Part shown: positions 26,973 to 35,930 of the stretch, one piece after another | How the letters are laid out: every line of letters begins with the position of its first letter | Numbering within the stretch: position 1 is the stretch's first letter | Translations under genes and position numbers: made by a program | Notes under the pieces: generated by a model | What the model saw: only the letters and a program-made list of their open reading frames with translations | Databases searched by the model: none | Told to the model about the DNA's origin: nothing | NCBI RefSeq assembly: GCF_001642575.1 | Contig: NZ_LXNG01000021.1 | Coordinates: 1 to 64,000 of the forward strand | DNA: 64,000 bases | Origin: Xanthomonas floridensis | Lineage (GTDB): Bacteria; Pseudomonadota; Gammaproteobacteria; Xanthomonadales; Xanthomonadaceae | Direction: 5' to 3'

Positions 26973-27827
26973 TCACTGCTTGACGAATTTCAACGTCATG
27001 CGGTCGCTTTCGCCGATCGCCTTGTACCTGGCATCGTCGGCGGCATCGTGGCTGTTGCTCGGCGGCAGCGTCCACACGCCACCGGGATAATCCTTGGTGT
27101 CGCGCGGATTGGCGTTGAGCTCGCTCTTGCCGGCCAGCTTGAAGCCGGCCGCTTCGGCCATCGCAATCACCTGCGCCTGGCCCACGTAACCGCTCTTGTC
27201 ATCGGCCGGCACATCGGCCTTGGCACGATGTTCGACCACACCCAGCACGCCGCCGGGCTTGAGCACCTTGTAGAAACCGGCAAACATCGCCTCGGCAGTG
27301 CCGGCCATGCGCCAGTTATGCACGTTGCGGAAGGTCAGTACCAGGTCGGCCGAGTTGTCCACGCCGAACGACGGCGACTTGGGCACATACGACACAAACG
27401 CCGGCTTGCCATAGATGTCGGGCTTGGCCTGGAACTTCTTTTCCAGCTCGTCGCGGGCGCGCTGGGCATAGTCGCGCGCGCGGCCTTCGGCAGCGGACGC
27501 CGGATCGACCACCGCCGCCACGTACTTGCCCTTCTCGCGCAGGTAAGGCGCCAGGATTTCCGAGTACCAGCCGCCGCCGGGCGTGACTTCGATGACGGTC
27601 TGGGTGGGCTTGATGCCGAAGAACGCCAGGGTCTGACCGGGGTGGCGATACTGGTCGCGCTGCACGTACACGCGGTCGCGCCAGTTGCCATTGATGGCAG
27701 TCTGCAGCGCGGCATCCGGCGCCGGCAGGCTGGCGCTGTCGGCCGGCTTCATCGCCATCGCCACTGGCGCACTCATCGCCACCATGACACTCATCACACA
27801 CGCACAGGCCAGCTTGTTGCGGATCAT
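26973..27827 (-). CDS. SAM-dependent methyltransferase-like protein with signal peptide
   Basis: The 284-residue product begins MIRNKLACACVMSVMVAMSAPVAMA, a convincing Sec signal (basic head, hydrophobic core, AMA cleavage site; given as residues 1-25). The mature part has a class I methyltransferase glycine motif in TVIEVTPGGGWYSEILAPYL, a VDPAS acidic strand end, DLVLTFRNVHNW and FYKVLKPGGVLGVVEHR. Catalysis outside the cytoplasm would be puzzling because SAM is cytoplasmic, so it may be a repurposed fold or have another donor. ATG 27827 is chosen over the upstream ATG at 27947 because it starts the signal. It is divergent from an aldo/keto reductase gene. Confidence 0.85.
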   Translation of the reverse strand: MIRNKLACACVMSVMVAMSAPVAMAMKPADSASLPAPDAALQTAINGNWRDRVYVQRDQYRHPGQTLAFFGIKPTQTVIEVTPGGGWYSEILAPYLREKGKYVAAVVDPASAAEGRARDYAQRARDELEKKFQAKPDIYGKPAFVSYVPKSPSFGVDNSADLVLTFRNVHNWRMAGTAEAMFAGFYKVLKPGGVLGVVEHRAKADVPADDKSGYVGQAQVIAMAEAAGFKLAGKSELNANPRDTKDYPGGVWTLPPSNSHDAADDARYKAIGESDRMTLKFVKQ

Positions 27828-28059
27828 CGCAGCGCCCTCTTCCGGGTAAAAGTAGCGCGAGCCTAGCATGCGGCCCGCGGCCTGCCATGTGCCCGAATCG
27901 CAGCGCTCGTCACCCGTGCCTGCTACCGCAATCGCCAAGTTGTTCACATCCTGTGAGCCGGCCGGTGCGATCGGCGGAACGCTGAATCCACATCGATGTC
28001 ACACGCATCGTCGGTACGCATGACTATCCTGTCGGCAGTTCGAATCAGGAGCATCCGTG

Positions 28060-29034
28060 ATGACTCATCCCCGCGCACTGGGCCGCTCCGGCCTGCAGGT
28101 TCAACCCATCGTCTTTGGTGGCAATGTGTTCGGCTGGAGCGCCGATGAGGCGACCTCGTTCGCGTTGCTGGACGCCTTTGTCGATGCCGGCTTCAATCTG
28201 ATCGACACTGCCGATGCCTACTCCGGCTGGGTGCCCGGCAACCGCGGTGGCGAGTCGGAAACCATCATCGGGCGCTGGCTGGCACGCAGCGGCAAACGCG
28301 ACAAGGTGCTGATCGCCACCAAGGTCGCCAAATGGAGCGAACACCCCGGGCTGTCGCCGGACAACATCGCCGCCGCCGTGGAGGATTCGCTCACGCGCCT
28401 GCAGACCGACGTGATCGATCTGTACCAGGCCCACGAGGACGACGAATCGATTCCGCTGGAAGCCACGCTGGCCGCATTCGGACGCCTGATCGAACAAGGC
28501 AAGGTGCGCGCGATCGGCGCATCCAATTACAGTGCCGCACGCCTGCGCGATGCACTGGACATCTCCGAGCAGTACACACTGCCGCGCTACGAAAGCCTGC
28601 AGCCGGAATACAACCTTTACGACCGCGCCGGCTACGAAGCGGAGCTGGAACCGCTGATACGCGAACGCGAGCTGGGCGTGATCAGTTACTACTCGCTGGC
28701 CAGCGGCTTTCTGACCGGCAAGTACCGCAGTGCCGACGACGCCGGCAAGAGCAGTGCGCGCGGTGCGTCGGTGGTCAAGCAATACGTCAACCCGCGCGGC
28801 CTGCGCATCCTGCAGGCACTGGACGACCTGGCGGCCAGCCACCGCGCAACACCGGCGCAGATCGCGCTGGCCTGGCTGATCGCACGCCCGGGGCTGACTG
28901 CACCGATCGTCAGCGCCACCAGCGTGGACCAGTTGCACGACGTGCTGGCGGCCGCGCAGCTGTCGCTCAGCGCCGAGCAGATCGCACAGCTGGACAGCGC
29001 CAGCGCGCCGGAACCGGAACCGGCGGCGGCATAA
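28060..29034 (+). CDS. Aldo/keto reductase
   Basis: A 324-residue TIM-barrel reductase: GGNVFGWSADEATSFALLD, the catalytic Asp/Tyr in NLIDTADAYSGW, Lys in IATKVAKW, His in LYQAHEDD, and the NADPH-binding C-terminal SATSVDQLHDVLAAA. AGGAG at 28047-28051 precedes GTG 28057 and ATG 28060; the ATG has the better spacing. The substrate is unknown. It is followed 94 bases later by a CurA-type reductase and then DkgB, making a run of three NADPH-dependent reductases. Confidence 0.9.
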   Translation: MTHPRALGRSGLQVQPIVFGGNVFGWSADEATSFALLDAFVDAGFNLIDTADAYSGWVPGNRGGESETIIGRWLARSGKRDKVLIATKVAKWSEHPGLSPDNIAAAVEDSLTRLQTDVIDLYQAHEDDESIPLEATLAAFGRLIEQGKVRAIGASNYSAARLRDALDISEQYTLPRYESLQPEYNLYDRAGYEAELEPLIRERELGVISYYSLASGFLTGKYRSADDAGKSSARGASVVKQYVNPRGLRILQALDDLAASHRATPAQIALAWLIARPGLTAPIVSATSVDQLHDVLAAAQLSLSAEQIAQLDSASAPEPEPAAA

Positions 29035-29128
29035 CGCACCACGTCATTACGCACTCCCTCGCGCAGCCGCCCCCGCGGCTGTGCTCCCATGGCCGCGCTT
29101 GCGTGGCCCCGTTGCGAGGAACTCCCCC

Positions 29129-30157
29129 ATGTCATCGATCACCAATCGCCGCGTCGTGCTGGCCTCGCGCCCGCAGGGCGAACCCAGCGCAGACAACTTC
29201 CGCATCGAAGAACGCAGCCTGCCGCCCACCGGGCATGACCAGGTCCTGGTACGCAACCGCTTCCTGTCCCTCGATCCGTACATGCGCGGACGCATGGATG
29301 ACGGCCCGTCTTACGCTGCACCGGTGGCCATCGATGCAGTGATGGAAGGCGGCACCATTGGCGAAGTCATTCAATCGCATCACGCCGATTATCGGCCTGG
29401 CGATCTGCTGGTACTGCCTGGCGGCTGGCAGACCCACACGCTGCTTACCCCCACCACACCGCTACGCAAACTGCCCGACGACGACAGCCTTCCGCCCAGC
29501 ACCGCGCTCGGCGTGTACGGCATGCCCGGCTTCACCGCGTATGCCGGCCTGCACGAGATCGGCAAGCCACAGGCCGGCGAAACGCTGGTGGTGGCTGCCG
29601 CCAGCGGGCCGGTCGGCGCGACGGTGGCACAGCTGGCACGGCTGCAGGGCCTGCGCGTGGTGGCCATTGCCGGTGGCGAGGACAAGGTGCGTTATCTGCG
29701 CGACTCGCTGAAGGTGGATGTGGCGCTGGATCACCGCGCAGACGACTTCGCCGAACAGCTGCGCGCGGCCACGCCCGACGGTATCGACATCTACTTCGAG
29801 AATGTCGGCGGCAAGGTGTTCGATGCGGTGCTGCCGCAACTCAACGATTTCGCCCGCCTGCCGATCTGCGGCGTGATCGCCACCTACAACAGCCGTGGCC
29901 AGGTGTTGCCGGGCCCGGATCGCCTGCCGGAGTTCATGGGCCTGATCCTGCGCAAGCGCCTGACCGTGCGCGGCTTCATCCAGCACGATCTCATCCGCCT
30001 GATGCCGGCCTTCCTGCGCGAGATGGGCCAGTGGCTGCGCGAGGGCAAGATCCACTATCGCGAGCATGTGCTGCACGGGCTCGATGCCGCACCGCAGGGG
30101 CTGATCAGCCTGTTGCGCGGCGAAAACTTCGGCAAGGCCGTGGTCGCACTCGACTGA
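29129..30157 (+). CDS. curA: NADPH-dependent enal/curcumin reductase-like MDR protein
   Basis: The 342-residue zinc-free medium-chain reductase resembles E. coli CurA and leukotriene B4 dehydrogenase-like proteins: NRFLSLDPYMRGRM, GGTIGEVIQS, GMPGFTAYAGLHEIG, the cofactor loop AAASGPVGATVAQLA, and DIYFENVGGKVFDAVLP. These enzymes reduce activated C=C bonds of enals and enones. CGAGGA precedes ATG 29129. A role in detoxifying reactive carbonyls together with the neighbouring aldo/keto reductases is reasonable but inferred. Confidence 0.9.
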   Translation: MSSITNRRVVLASRPQGEPSADNFRIEERSLPPTGHDQVLVRNRFLSLDPYMRGRMDDGPSYAAPVAIDAVMEGGTIGEVIQSHHADYRPGDLLVLPGGWQTHTLLTPTTPLRKLPDDDSLPPSTALGVYGMPGFTAYAGLHEIGKPQAGETLVVAAASGPVGATVAQLARLQGLRVVAIAGGEDKVRYLRDSLKVDVALDHRADDFAEQLRAATPDGIDIYFENVGGKVFDAVLPQLNDFARLPICGVIATYNSRGQVLPGPDRLPEFMGLILRKRLTVRGFIQHDLIRLMPAFLREMGQWLREGKIHYREHVLHGLDAAPQGLISLLRGENFGKAVVALD

Positions 30158-30187
30158 TCAATTCGCAGCGCTCCACCGGCTCTTACG

Positions 30188-30215
30188 ATTCCCCATTCCC
30201 CATTCCCCATTCCCC
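30188..30215. repeat. Tandem heptamer repeat (ATTCCCC), 4 units
   Basis: Four exact ATTCCCC units, then CAAGGAACACA and ATG 30227. This is the same repeat and the same position relative to the ribosome site as in the array before the AtzE/HpxY gene (1822-1917). Confidence 0.9.
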
Positions 30216-30226
30216 CAAGGAACACA

Positions 30227-31030
30227 ATGACTGTCCCCGCATTCGGCCTCGGCACCTTCCGTCTCAAGGACCAGGTCGTCATCGACTCGGTACGTAATGC
30301 ACTGGAGCTGGGCTACCGCGCCATCGATACCGCACAGATCTACGACAACGAGGCGCAGGTGGGCCAGGCCATCACCGCATCCGGCGTGCCGCGCGATCAG
30401 CTGTACCTGACCACCAAGATCTGGGTCGACAAGTTCGCCCGTGACGCCGTGATCCCCAGCCTGCAGGAAAGCCTGCGCAAGCTGGGCACCGACCATGTCG
30501 ACCTCACCCTGATCCATTGGCCTTCGCCAAAGGATCAGGTACCAATGCGCGAGTACCTGGAAGCCTTGGCCGATGCGAAGGCACAAGGCCTCACGCGCGC
30601 CATCGGCGTGTCCAATTTCACCATTGCGTTGATCAGGCAGGCCATCGAGATCCTGGGCGCCGAGGCAATCGCCACCAACCAGATCGAGGTGCATCCGTAT
30701 CTGCAGAACCGCACCCTGATCGCGTTCCTGCGTGAGCAGGGAATCCACGTCACCTCCTACATGACGCTGGCCGTGGGTGAGGTCTTGAAGGATCCGGCGA
30801 TCCTGGCCATTGCCGCGCGTCACGCGGCCACGCCGGCACAAGTCACGCTGGCCTGGGCCCTGCAGCAGGGCTATTCGGTGATCCCGTCTTCGACCAAGCG
30901 GGCAAATCTGGAAAGCAATCTCAAGGCGCAAGCGCTGCATCTGAGCGAGCAGGACATGGCCGAGATCGCTGCACTCGACCGCGGGCAGCGCCTGGCCAAT
31001 CCCAAGGCGATTGCGCCCGATTGGGACTGA
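30227..31030 (+). CDS. dkgB: 2,5-diketo-D-gluconate reductase B (aldo/keto reductase)
   Basis: The 267-residue product matches E. coli DkgB nearly end to end: [84 protein letters not shown] and [18 protein letters not shown]. The catalytic Asp, Tyr, Lys and His are all present. DkgB reduces 2,5-diketogluconate and methylglyoxal-type carbonyls with NADPH. The ribosome site AAGGA directly abuts the heptamer repeat. Confidence 0.95.
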   Translation: MTVPAFGLGTFRLKDQVVIDSVRNALELGYRAIDTAQIYDNEAQVGQAITASGVPRDQLYLTTKIWVDKFARDAVIPSLQESLRKLGTDHVDLTLIHWPSPKDQVPMREYLEALADAKAQGLTRAIGVSNFTIALIRQAIEILGAEAIATNQIEVHPYLQNRTLIAFLREQGIHVTSYMTLAVGEVLKDPAILAIAARHAATPAQVTLAWALQQGYSVIPSSTKRANLESNLKAQALHLSEQDMAEIAALDRGQRLANPKAIAPDWD

Positions 31031-31295
31031 TAGCGCGCACGGCCGCGCCACATGGTGTGAGTCGTCCGGCAGTGCACAGCGCAAGGAACGGGCGATTGGC
31101 CCTACGCGCGCGGGCGCCTGCCGAGCCTGCCTGACGGCCACGCGATAAGACTATGGCGGTGCTGCTGCCGGTCCCATCTTTAGCGCGATGCGCGCCAGCG
31201 TGCGATGGCCGCTCGTCGTCGCACGCTGGTGAGCCGGTCGCAGCGCTGCTACGGTGCCGGCACAGGGGGGGAGTCTCGCTCACGGAGTTCTGCCC

Positions 31296-31598
31296 ATGCA
31301 TCGCGCATCCGTTCTGACCCGCCGCGACATCGACGTTGACGCAGAGATCGCCTACTGGCGCGATGTCCACGCCGAAGGCCATCTGGGCGGCTACGATTTT
31401 TCCGATTACGCCCGCGTGCTGACATTGGGCTACGACATCTACCTGGCCTACCCACGTGCGACCGAGGCGCAGCTGTATCGCGTGCTGCAGGACGGGTATT
31501 ACCACTACCAACCGGTACTGTCGGTGCCCTGGGATCAGGCGCGCTGGATCGTGCGACATGCCTGGCGGCATATGGAAGAAGCCAACGTGCTGCATTGA
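31296..31598 (+). CDS. Hypothetical protein, 100 residues
   Basis: An acidic, aromatic-rich soluble protein (DFSDYARVLTLGYDIYLAY, RVLQDGYYHYQPV, RWIVRHAWRHMEEANVL). It has a plausible ribosome site (CACGGAG, about 31281-31287) before ATG 31296 and codon use like its neighbours. No family is recognised. The pattern of alternating acidic and Tyr/Trp residues with His near the end does not match a known motif. Confidence 0.65.
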   Translation: MHRASVLTRRDIDVDAEIAYWRDVHAEGHLGGYDFSDYARVLTLGYDIYLAYPRATEAQLYRVLQDGYYHYQPVLSVPWDQARWIVRHAWRHMEEANVLH

Positions 31599-32121
31599 GA
31601 CCGCTGGCAGTCACACTCATGTAGCGGCGTACGTGAGCGCGATGCACGGCTCCGTTCGGCGCAAACGTCGCATCCTTGTTGGCAAACGGTATGCAGGCGA
31701 AAACGTTGTGGTGGAGCAGATTTGCCTGCCACTGCGGGACAGTGATGGCCGCCTTGCGCAGCGACGTTGCGTATGGCGCGTGGCTCGGCACGTACGCGGC
31801 TCACACCATTAAAGGACGGTCTGCGCATCAGGCAACTGCAGCCGCGCCAAAGCGGGAAGCCGGCTATTACCGCGCTTTCTGCGCTGCTGAGGCCAGCCGA
31901 AACGGATCTCGCGCCAGGGCCTCTGATACCGAATTGGAACCAGCGATTCATGCCGCGCTGTCGTGTCGCATACAGGCAGATGACTCGGAGCGGCTAACAG
32001 GCCTAGCGAGAGTGACCAGGGAGAGCAGGCACGCAGCCACCGGAGAGCGCGACGTCAGACCAGAGTGACCAACGCCGGCCGCGCCAGCCAGGCGACTGCG
32101 CAGCCGTCCTGGTCGCCGTGC
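31599..32121. other. Gene-free region
   Basis: These 523 bases hold only short open frames with no family similarity and lower coding bias than their surroundings. The sequence may be decayed mobile or repeat DNA, but I could not identify a source. Confidence 0.4.
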
Positions 32122-32538
32122 TTAGTTCAACTGCCCCATCGCCACTGCCTGACGATCGATGCGGTGTTTTTCCGCCAGGGCCTGCATGCCCTGCAGCGTG
32201 GAGGCGATCAGGCTTGCGTAGCGCAGCCGCCACAGCGTGGCGCGGTCGTTGTCGTCCTGGGTGCTGCCCAGCCCGTCCAGGACCTGTGGCAGGCGGCGGT
32301 CCGCCAGCGCCGAGGCGGCCAGGTACGGCTTTTCGGGCGCAATCACGTCCACTGGCGCGCGCCAATCGTTGGCGACGTGGCGGGCGATGCCGGCCAGATG
32401 CGACAACTGGTGCATGCCGATCAGCGTTTCGTGCAGCATCTCGCGGCACGCCCATTGCCACAGCGCCACCTTTTCCGACGGGTCCTGGGCAATTTCGGTC
32501 AGCGCCAGGTCCACCTTTTCGATACGTGAGTCGAGCAT
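32122..32538 (-). CDS. Hypothetical helical protein, 138 residues
   Basis: The predicted protein is soluble and mostly alpha-helical (LDSRIEKVDLALTEIAQ, KVALWQWACREMLHETLIGMHQLSHLAGIARH, LWRLRYASLIASTLQGMQAL; positions 2-18, 22-55, 107-126). The Trp/His-rich central helix HETLIGMHQLSHL is the most distinctive part. The start at 32538 is decided by GGAG 8 bases upstream; a longer start at 32595 has no such site. I do not recognise the family. It is divergent from the DUF2884 gene. Confidence 0.7.
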   Translation of the reverse strand: MLDSRIEKVDLALTEIAQDPSEKVALWQWACREMLHETLIGMHQLSHLAGIARHVANDWRAPVDVIAPEKPYLAASALADRRLPQVLDGLGSTQDDNDRATLWRLRYASLIASTLQGMQALAEKHRIDRQAVAMGQLN

Positions 32539-32755
32539 TGCTGAGCTCCGATGCTGCTGTGCAACATAATTCACACCATCGGCTGTGAGAATCAAGTGAG
32601 CCAGCCGTTTGAAAGATGTCAGCGTGCGGATGCTCGACCCGGTTCACGCTTCAGCATAGACCGCGATCGGCTGGCACCGCCGGCCCCCTGACTTCCTGCC
32701 CATGCAGTCTGCCCGGCGATGCGTGATGCTGCAGTCCCGTCCAGCGGCCACCCGC

Positions 32756-33553
32756 ATGCGCCTTGTTCTCGTGCCGCTTGTGCTGCTTGCGACCTGCGCG
32801 GCGCATGCCGAGCCGGCCGCACCGACACTGGCGTCCCGCCAATGCGCGGTGAGCACGTCCTACGACGTTCTGGCCGACAGCGGCGGGATCTGGCTGCGTC
32901 GCAAGCAGGGCGCGCCGCGCGAGATCTTCTTCCATGGCGGCGAGCTCAACGTGGACCGCCAGCCGCAGCCAGTCAGCGCCGCCGACGCACAGCGCTTGCG
33001 CGAGCTCGAGCAACGCACCCGCGCGCTGATGCCGGCGGTGACCTCGATTGCGCATTCGGTGGTGGACATCACCTTCGATGCGCTGGGCGGGGTGGTGCAT
33101 GTGCTGTCCGGTAGCGCGCGCCAGCAGCGCAAGGTCGAGCGGCTGCGGACCGGCGCGCTGGCGCAGGTCGATGCCAGCCTGGGACTCGGGCGCTGGGAGC
33201 AGGAGTTGTTCGATGCGCGTTTCCAAGCCAGCGTCGAGCACGCCGCCGAAGACCTGGCCGGCAGCCTGACCCGCAGCGTGATGTGGACGGTGATGACTGG
33301 CCGCGCCGGGCAACTGGAGCGACGTGGCGCCCAACTGGACGCGCGGCTGGAACAGCAGATGCAGCAGCGCAGCCAGGCGCTGGAGGCACAGGCGCGCGCG
33401 GTGTGCGTGCAGGCGCAGGCGCTGTACGTCCTCCAGCAGTCACTGGACTATCGCTTTGGCGGCGAACCGCTGCAGATGCTGGAACTCACCCCGCCCGCGC
33501 ACCACGAAGACGCGCCAGCAGCGGGCACCATCGTGGCCGCTGCCACGCAATAG
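32756..33553 (+). CDS. DUF2884 (YggN-like) periplasmic protein
   Basis: The 265-residue product begins MRLVLVPLVLLATCAAHAEPA, a Sec signal with AHA cleavage site. The mature part matches the YggN/DUF2884 family pattern: CAVSTSYDVLADSGGIWL, EIFFHGGELNVDRQP, a middle region of paired helices and a Gln/Arg-rich helical C-terminal half (RQLEAQARAVCVQAQAL-like). Function is unknown; a periplasmic location is likely. ATG 32756 is chosen because it starts the signal peptide. Confidence 0.8.
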   Translation: MRLVLVPLVLLATCAAHAEPAAPTLASRQCAVSTSYDVLADSGGIWLRRKQGAPREIFFHGGELNVDRQPQPVSAADAQRLRELEQRTRALMPAVTSIAHSVVDITFDALGGVVHVLSGSARQQRKVERLRTGALAQVDASLGLGRWEQELFDARFQASVEHAAEDLAGSLTRSVMWTVMTGRAGQLERRGAQLDARLEQQMQQRSQALEAQARAVCVQAQALYVLQQSLDYRFGGEPLQMLELTPPAHHEDAPAAGTIVAAATQ

Positions 33554-33683
33554 GCGCAACGCCAGCGGGTTGGTTGATTGCCGTGTGCAGAGGCGCTATA
33601 CGCAGGACTGCGTTGCAGATCCCTGCGGCCTCGCTTCACTGACGGCCTGACCGGGAAGCGCATCCGGCCCCGTGCGCCGCGGC

Positions 33684-34385
33684 CTAGCGCAGCAGCCAAT
33701 CCCGCAACGCCTGCGACACCGCCTGCGGTTGCTCCAGCGGCGACAAGTGTCCGCACGTGGGCAGCTGCACCAGCTGTGCCTGCGGCGACAGTGCCGCCAT
33801 TTCTTCATGCAGGGCCGGTGGGGTGATCGCATCGTCCGCACCGCACAGGACCAGCATCGGTCCGGCATAGGCGCGCAGCAAGGCGCGGCCATCGGCCCGC
33901 TGCAGGCGGTTCTGCCGCAAGAAGACCTCCACGCCCAGCCGCTGGGTCATGCCGCGCACGCGTTCCAGCAGGGCCTCGTCCTGCCAGCGCGAGGGATGCA
34001 CGTAGTGCCGCATCAGCCGTTCGCCGAAGCCGTGGAACGCGCTGCCGGCACGGACGCTGGCTTCCTGGGCGCGCCGCTGCGCGATGCGCTCGGGCGTATC
34101 GGCACGTGCCGATGTATCCAGCAATGCCAGTCGCTCGATCCGCTCGGGCGCGATGCGCAGCAGTTCCTGGGCGACGTAGCCGCCCAGCGAAAAACCGGCC
34201 AACGCAAACCGTGCAGGTCTCTGGTCGAGCAACTGCAAGGCCAATGTGCGCATGCTGTCGGCACCGGTCAGATCGCCGACCACGCAGTCGGCCAGGTCGG
34301 CCAGCGCAACGCGCTGCGCCTGCCACAGGTCGGCATCATTGAGCAGCCCGGGCAGCAACAGAAGGGTGGGACGTGCTGCGCTCAT
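33684..34385 (-). CDS. Alpha/beta hydrolase
   Basis: A 233-residue cytoplasmic hydrolase: LLLLPGLLNDADLW (oxyanion), nucleophile Ser in FALAGFSLGGYVAQEL, Asp in VLCGADDAITPP and His in LPTCGHLSPLEQP. The triad is complete. The compact size and LLPGLLND pattern place it near bacterial esterases/thioesterase-like hydrolases such as MhpC/BioH relatives. Substrate unknown. It lies downstream of ohr on the same strand, separated by a hairpin. Confidence 0.85.
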   Translation of the reverse strand: MSAARPTLLLLPGLLNDADLWQAQRVALADLADCVVGDLTGADSMRTLALQLLDQRPARFALAGFSLGGYVAQELLRIAPERIERLALLDTSARADTPERIAQRRAQEASVRAGSAFHGFGERLMRHYVHPSRWQDEALLERVRGMTQRLGVEVFLRQNRLQRADGRALLRAYAGPMLVLCGADDAITPPALHEEMAALSPQAQLVQLPTCGHLSPLEQPQAVSQALRDWLLR

Positions 34386-34481
34386 GCGACGGCAGGTCCG
34401 GGCGATGGCAGGAGTGGTGACGGTGTCATCGATGCAGTGTGCCGCGCCTGCACGGCCGACGAAATGGTCAAGGCGTCAACG

Positions 34482-34513
34482 CAAACGGCCCGACGCATGC
34501 GCCGGGCCGTTTG
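34482..34513 (-). terminator. Hairpin downstream of ohr
   Basis: Perfect 11-base arms CAAACGGCCCG (34482-34492) and CGGGCCGTTTG (34503-34513) around a 10-base loop, about 40 bases past the ohr stop. It probably separates ohr from the hydrolase gene. Confidence 0.65.
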
Positions 34514-34551
34514 CTGACATCGCCGTGCGCGTGGCGCACGGCCCAGGCCGA

Positions 34552-34980
34552 TCAGGCCAGGGTCAGGGTGACGTCGATGTTGCCGCGGGTCGCGTTGGAG
34601 TACGGGCACACCTGGTGCGCCTTGTCGACCAGCGCCTGCAGTTCGGCCTTGTCCATGCCCGGCACGGCGACACGCAGTTCGACCGCGATACCGAACCCGC
34701 CCGGAATCTGGCCGATGCCGACGCTGCTGTCGATGCTGACTTCGCCCGGCAGCTTGAGCTTGTCCTGCGCCGCCACGGCCTTCATCGCACCGATGAAGCA
34801 GGCCGCGTAACCGGCCGCGAACAGCTGCTCGGGGTTGGTGCCATCGCCGCCGGCGCCGCCAAGTTCGCGCGGGGTGGACAGCTTGGCATCCAGCGCCTTG
34901 TCCGAGGACACGGCACGGCCTTCGCGGCCGCCGGTGGCAGTGGCGTGGGCGGTGTAGAGGATCTTTTCGGGTGGGGCCAT
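34552..34980 (-). CDS. ohr: Organic hydroperoxide resistance protein Ohr
   Basis: The 142-residue thiol peroxidase reduces organic hydroperoxides using two cysteines. Both are present: Cys61 in [13 protein letters not shown] and Cys125 in [13 protein letters not shown]. The active-site Arg (Arg19) and Glu (Glu51) are also in place. The length equals that of the X. campestris enzyme. The gene lies downstream of ohrR on the same strand with a 112-base gap, the known ohrR-ohr arrangement, and should be induced by organic peroxides through OhrR. Confidence 0.96.
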   Translation of the reverse strand: MAPPEKILYTAHATATGGREGRAVSSDKALDAKLSTPRELGGAGGDGTNPEQLFAAGYAACFIGAMKAVAAQDKLKLPGEVSIDSSVGIGQIPGGFGIAVELRVAVPGMDKAELQALVDKAHQVCPYSNATRGNIDVTLTLA

Positions 34981-35092
34981 GGTGGTTCTCCAGGGTTGAG
35001 CGCAGTGCGCGTTGAAGACAGTGAAGAGGGATGACTGCAGGTGCGTCAGCGTCTGCGGTCCAGGGTGAATGTCCGATGCTGCCGATGACCGG

Positions 35093-35554
35093 CTAGGCCG
35101 TGCCCAGGCCGGTGCGGAGTTTTTCCAGGTCGTGCTTGAGCTGACGCAGTTCGTCCAGTGAGCAGGCCGAGGCGCAGAACACCTGCTCGGGCACGCCGCC
35201 GGCCTTGCTGCGCAGCGCACGGCCGGCGTCGGTGAGCGCAATGATGACCTGGCGTTCGTCACTGGTCGCGCGGGTACGCGTCACCAGGCCGGCGGCCTGC
35301 AACCGCTTGAGCAAGGGCGTCAGCGTGGCCGAATCCAGATACAGCCGCTCGCCGATCTCCGACACGCTGCGGCCGTCGGTTTCCCACAGCACCAGCATCA
35401 CCAGGTATTGCGGATAGGTCAGATCCAATGCCTTGAGCAGCCCGCGGTAGAGCTTGTGCATCGCCAGGTTGGCCGAATACAGCGCAAAGCACAGCTGGTT
35501 ATCGAGCTGCAGCAGAGCGTCGGTGCGGGCTTGATTGGCGGGTGCGGTATCCAT
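35093..35554 (-). CDS. ohrR: Organic hydroperoxide sensor-repressor OhrR (MarR family)
   Basis: A 153-residue MarR-type winged-helix repressor. Cys22 ([11 protein letters not shown]) and Cys127 (EQVFCASAC) match the two-cysteine sensing pair known in X. campestris OhrR, where peroxide oxidation forms an intersubunit disulfide and releases DNA. The DNA-binding region includes [24 protein letters not shown] and the wing [15 protein letters not shown] third Cys (131) is extra. It probably represses its own promoter and ohr; a candidate operator lies just upstream. Confidence 0.95.
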   Translation of the reverse strand: MDTAPANQARTDALLQLDNQLCFALYSANLAMHKLYRGLLKALDLTYPQYLVMLVLWETDGRSVSEIGERLYLDSATLTPLLKRLQAAGLVTRTRATSDERQVIIALTDAGRALRSKAGGVPEQVFCASACSLDELRQLKHDLEKLRTGLGTA

Positions 35555-35930
35555 GGCTGCAATCTACATAGCGCGCTATTTAATTGCAAGCTATTTCTTG
35601 GCTGGCGCCTGAGCAGCAGGCGTGCGGCATTCGCCATCCTTGGGCCACGGTCGTTATTTCGGTGGTTGTCAGAAGACTCACATCGGTCGCCCTTGGCCGC
35701 ATCGGGCGATGCAGGCGCCGATGGTGCAATGCCCAGGTTGCGGCCGCATGTCGCAGCGGTCCGCTCGCTGTTGGGCCAACGCCACACGCAGTAGCGTCGT
35801 CGAACCCGACGCCGGCCACGCCTGCCCCATGGCCTGGCCGACCGGACAGCGCCCGGCCTCGACCAATGCGCCGAACGCCGCAAACCGGGCAGTGCCGTCG
35901 CTGGACTGCAGCTGCCGGGTCAAACGCCGC
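35555..35930. other. Intergenic region upstream of ohrR
   Basis: Apart from the candidate operator next to ohrR, these 376 bases show no gene. The short open frames in both directions lack ribosome sites and family similarity. Confidence 0.5.
35568..35596 (-). promoter_or_regulatory. Candidate OhrR operator upstream of ohrR
   Basis: A perfect palindrome ATAGCGCGCTAT (35568-35579) lies 14 bases upstream of the ohrR start, followed by an A/T-rich TTTAATTGCAAGCTATTT that partly repeats the AGCTA half. Placement over the expected promoter of ohrR fits autorepression. The assignment is inferred. Confidence 0.6.

Noticed and set aside
31599-32121. Small genes in the gap after the 100-residue hypothetical gene
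   Set aside because: Several frames of 60-180 codons exist on both strands, but none has a ribosome site, a domain or an expected codon pattern.
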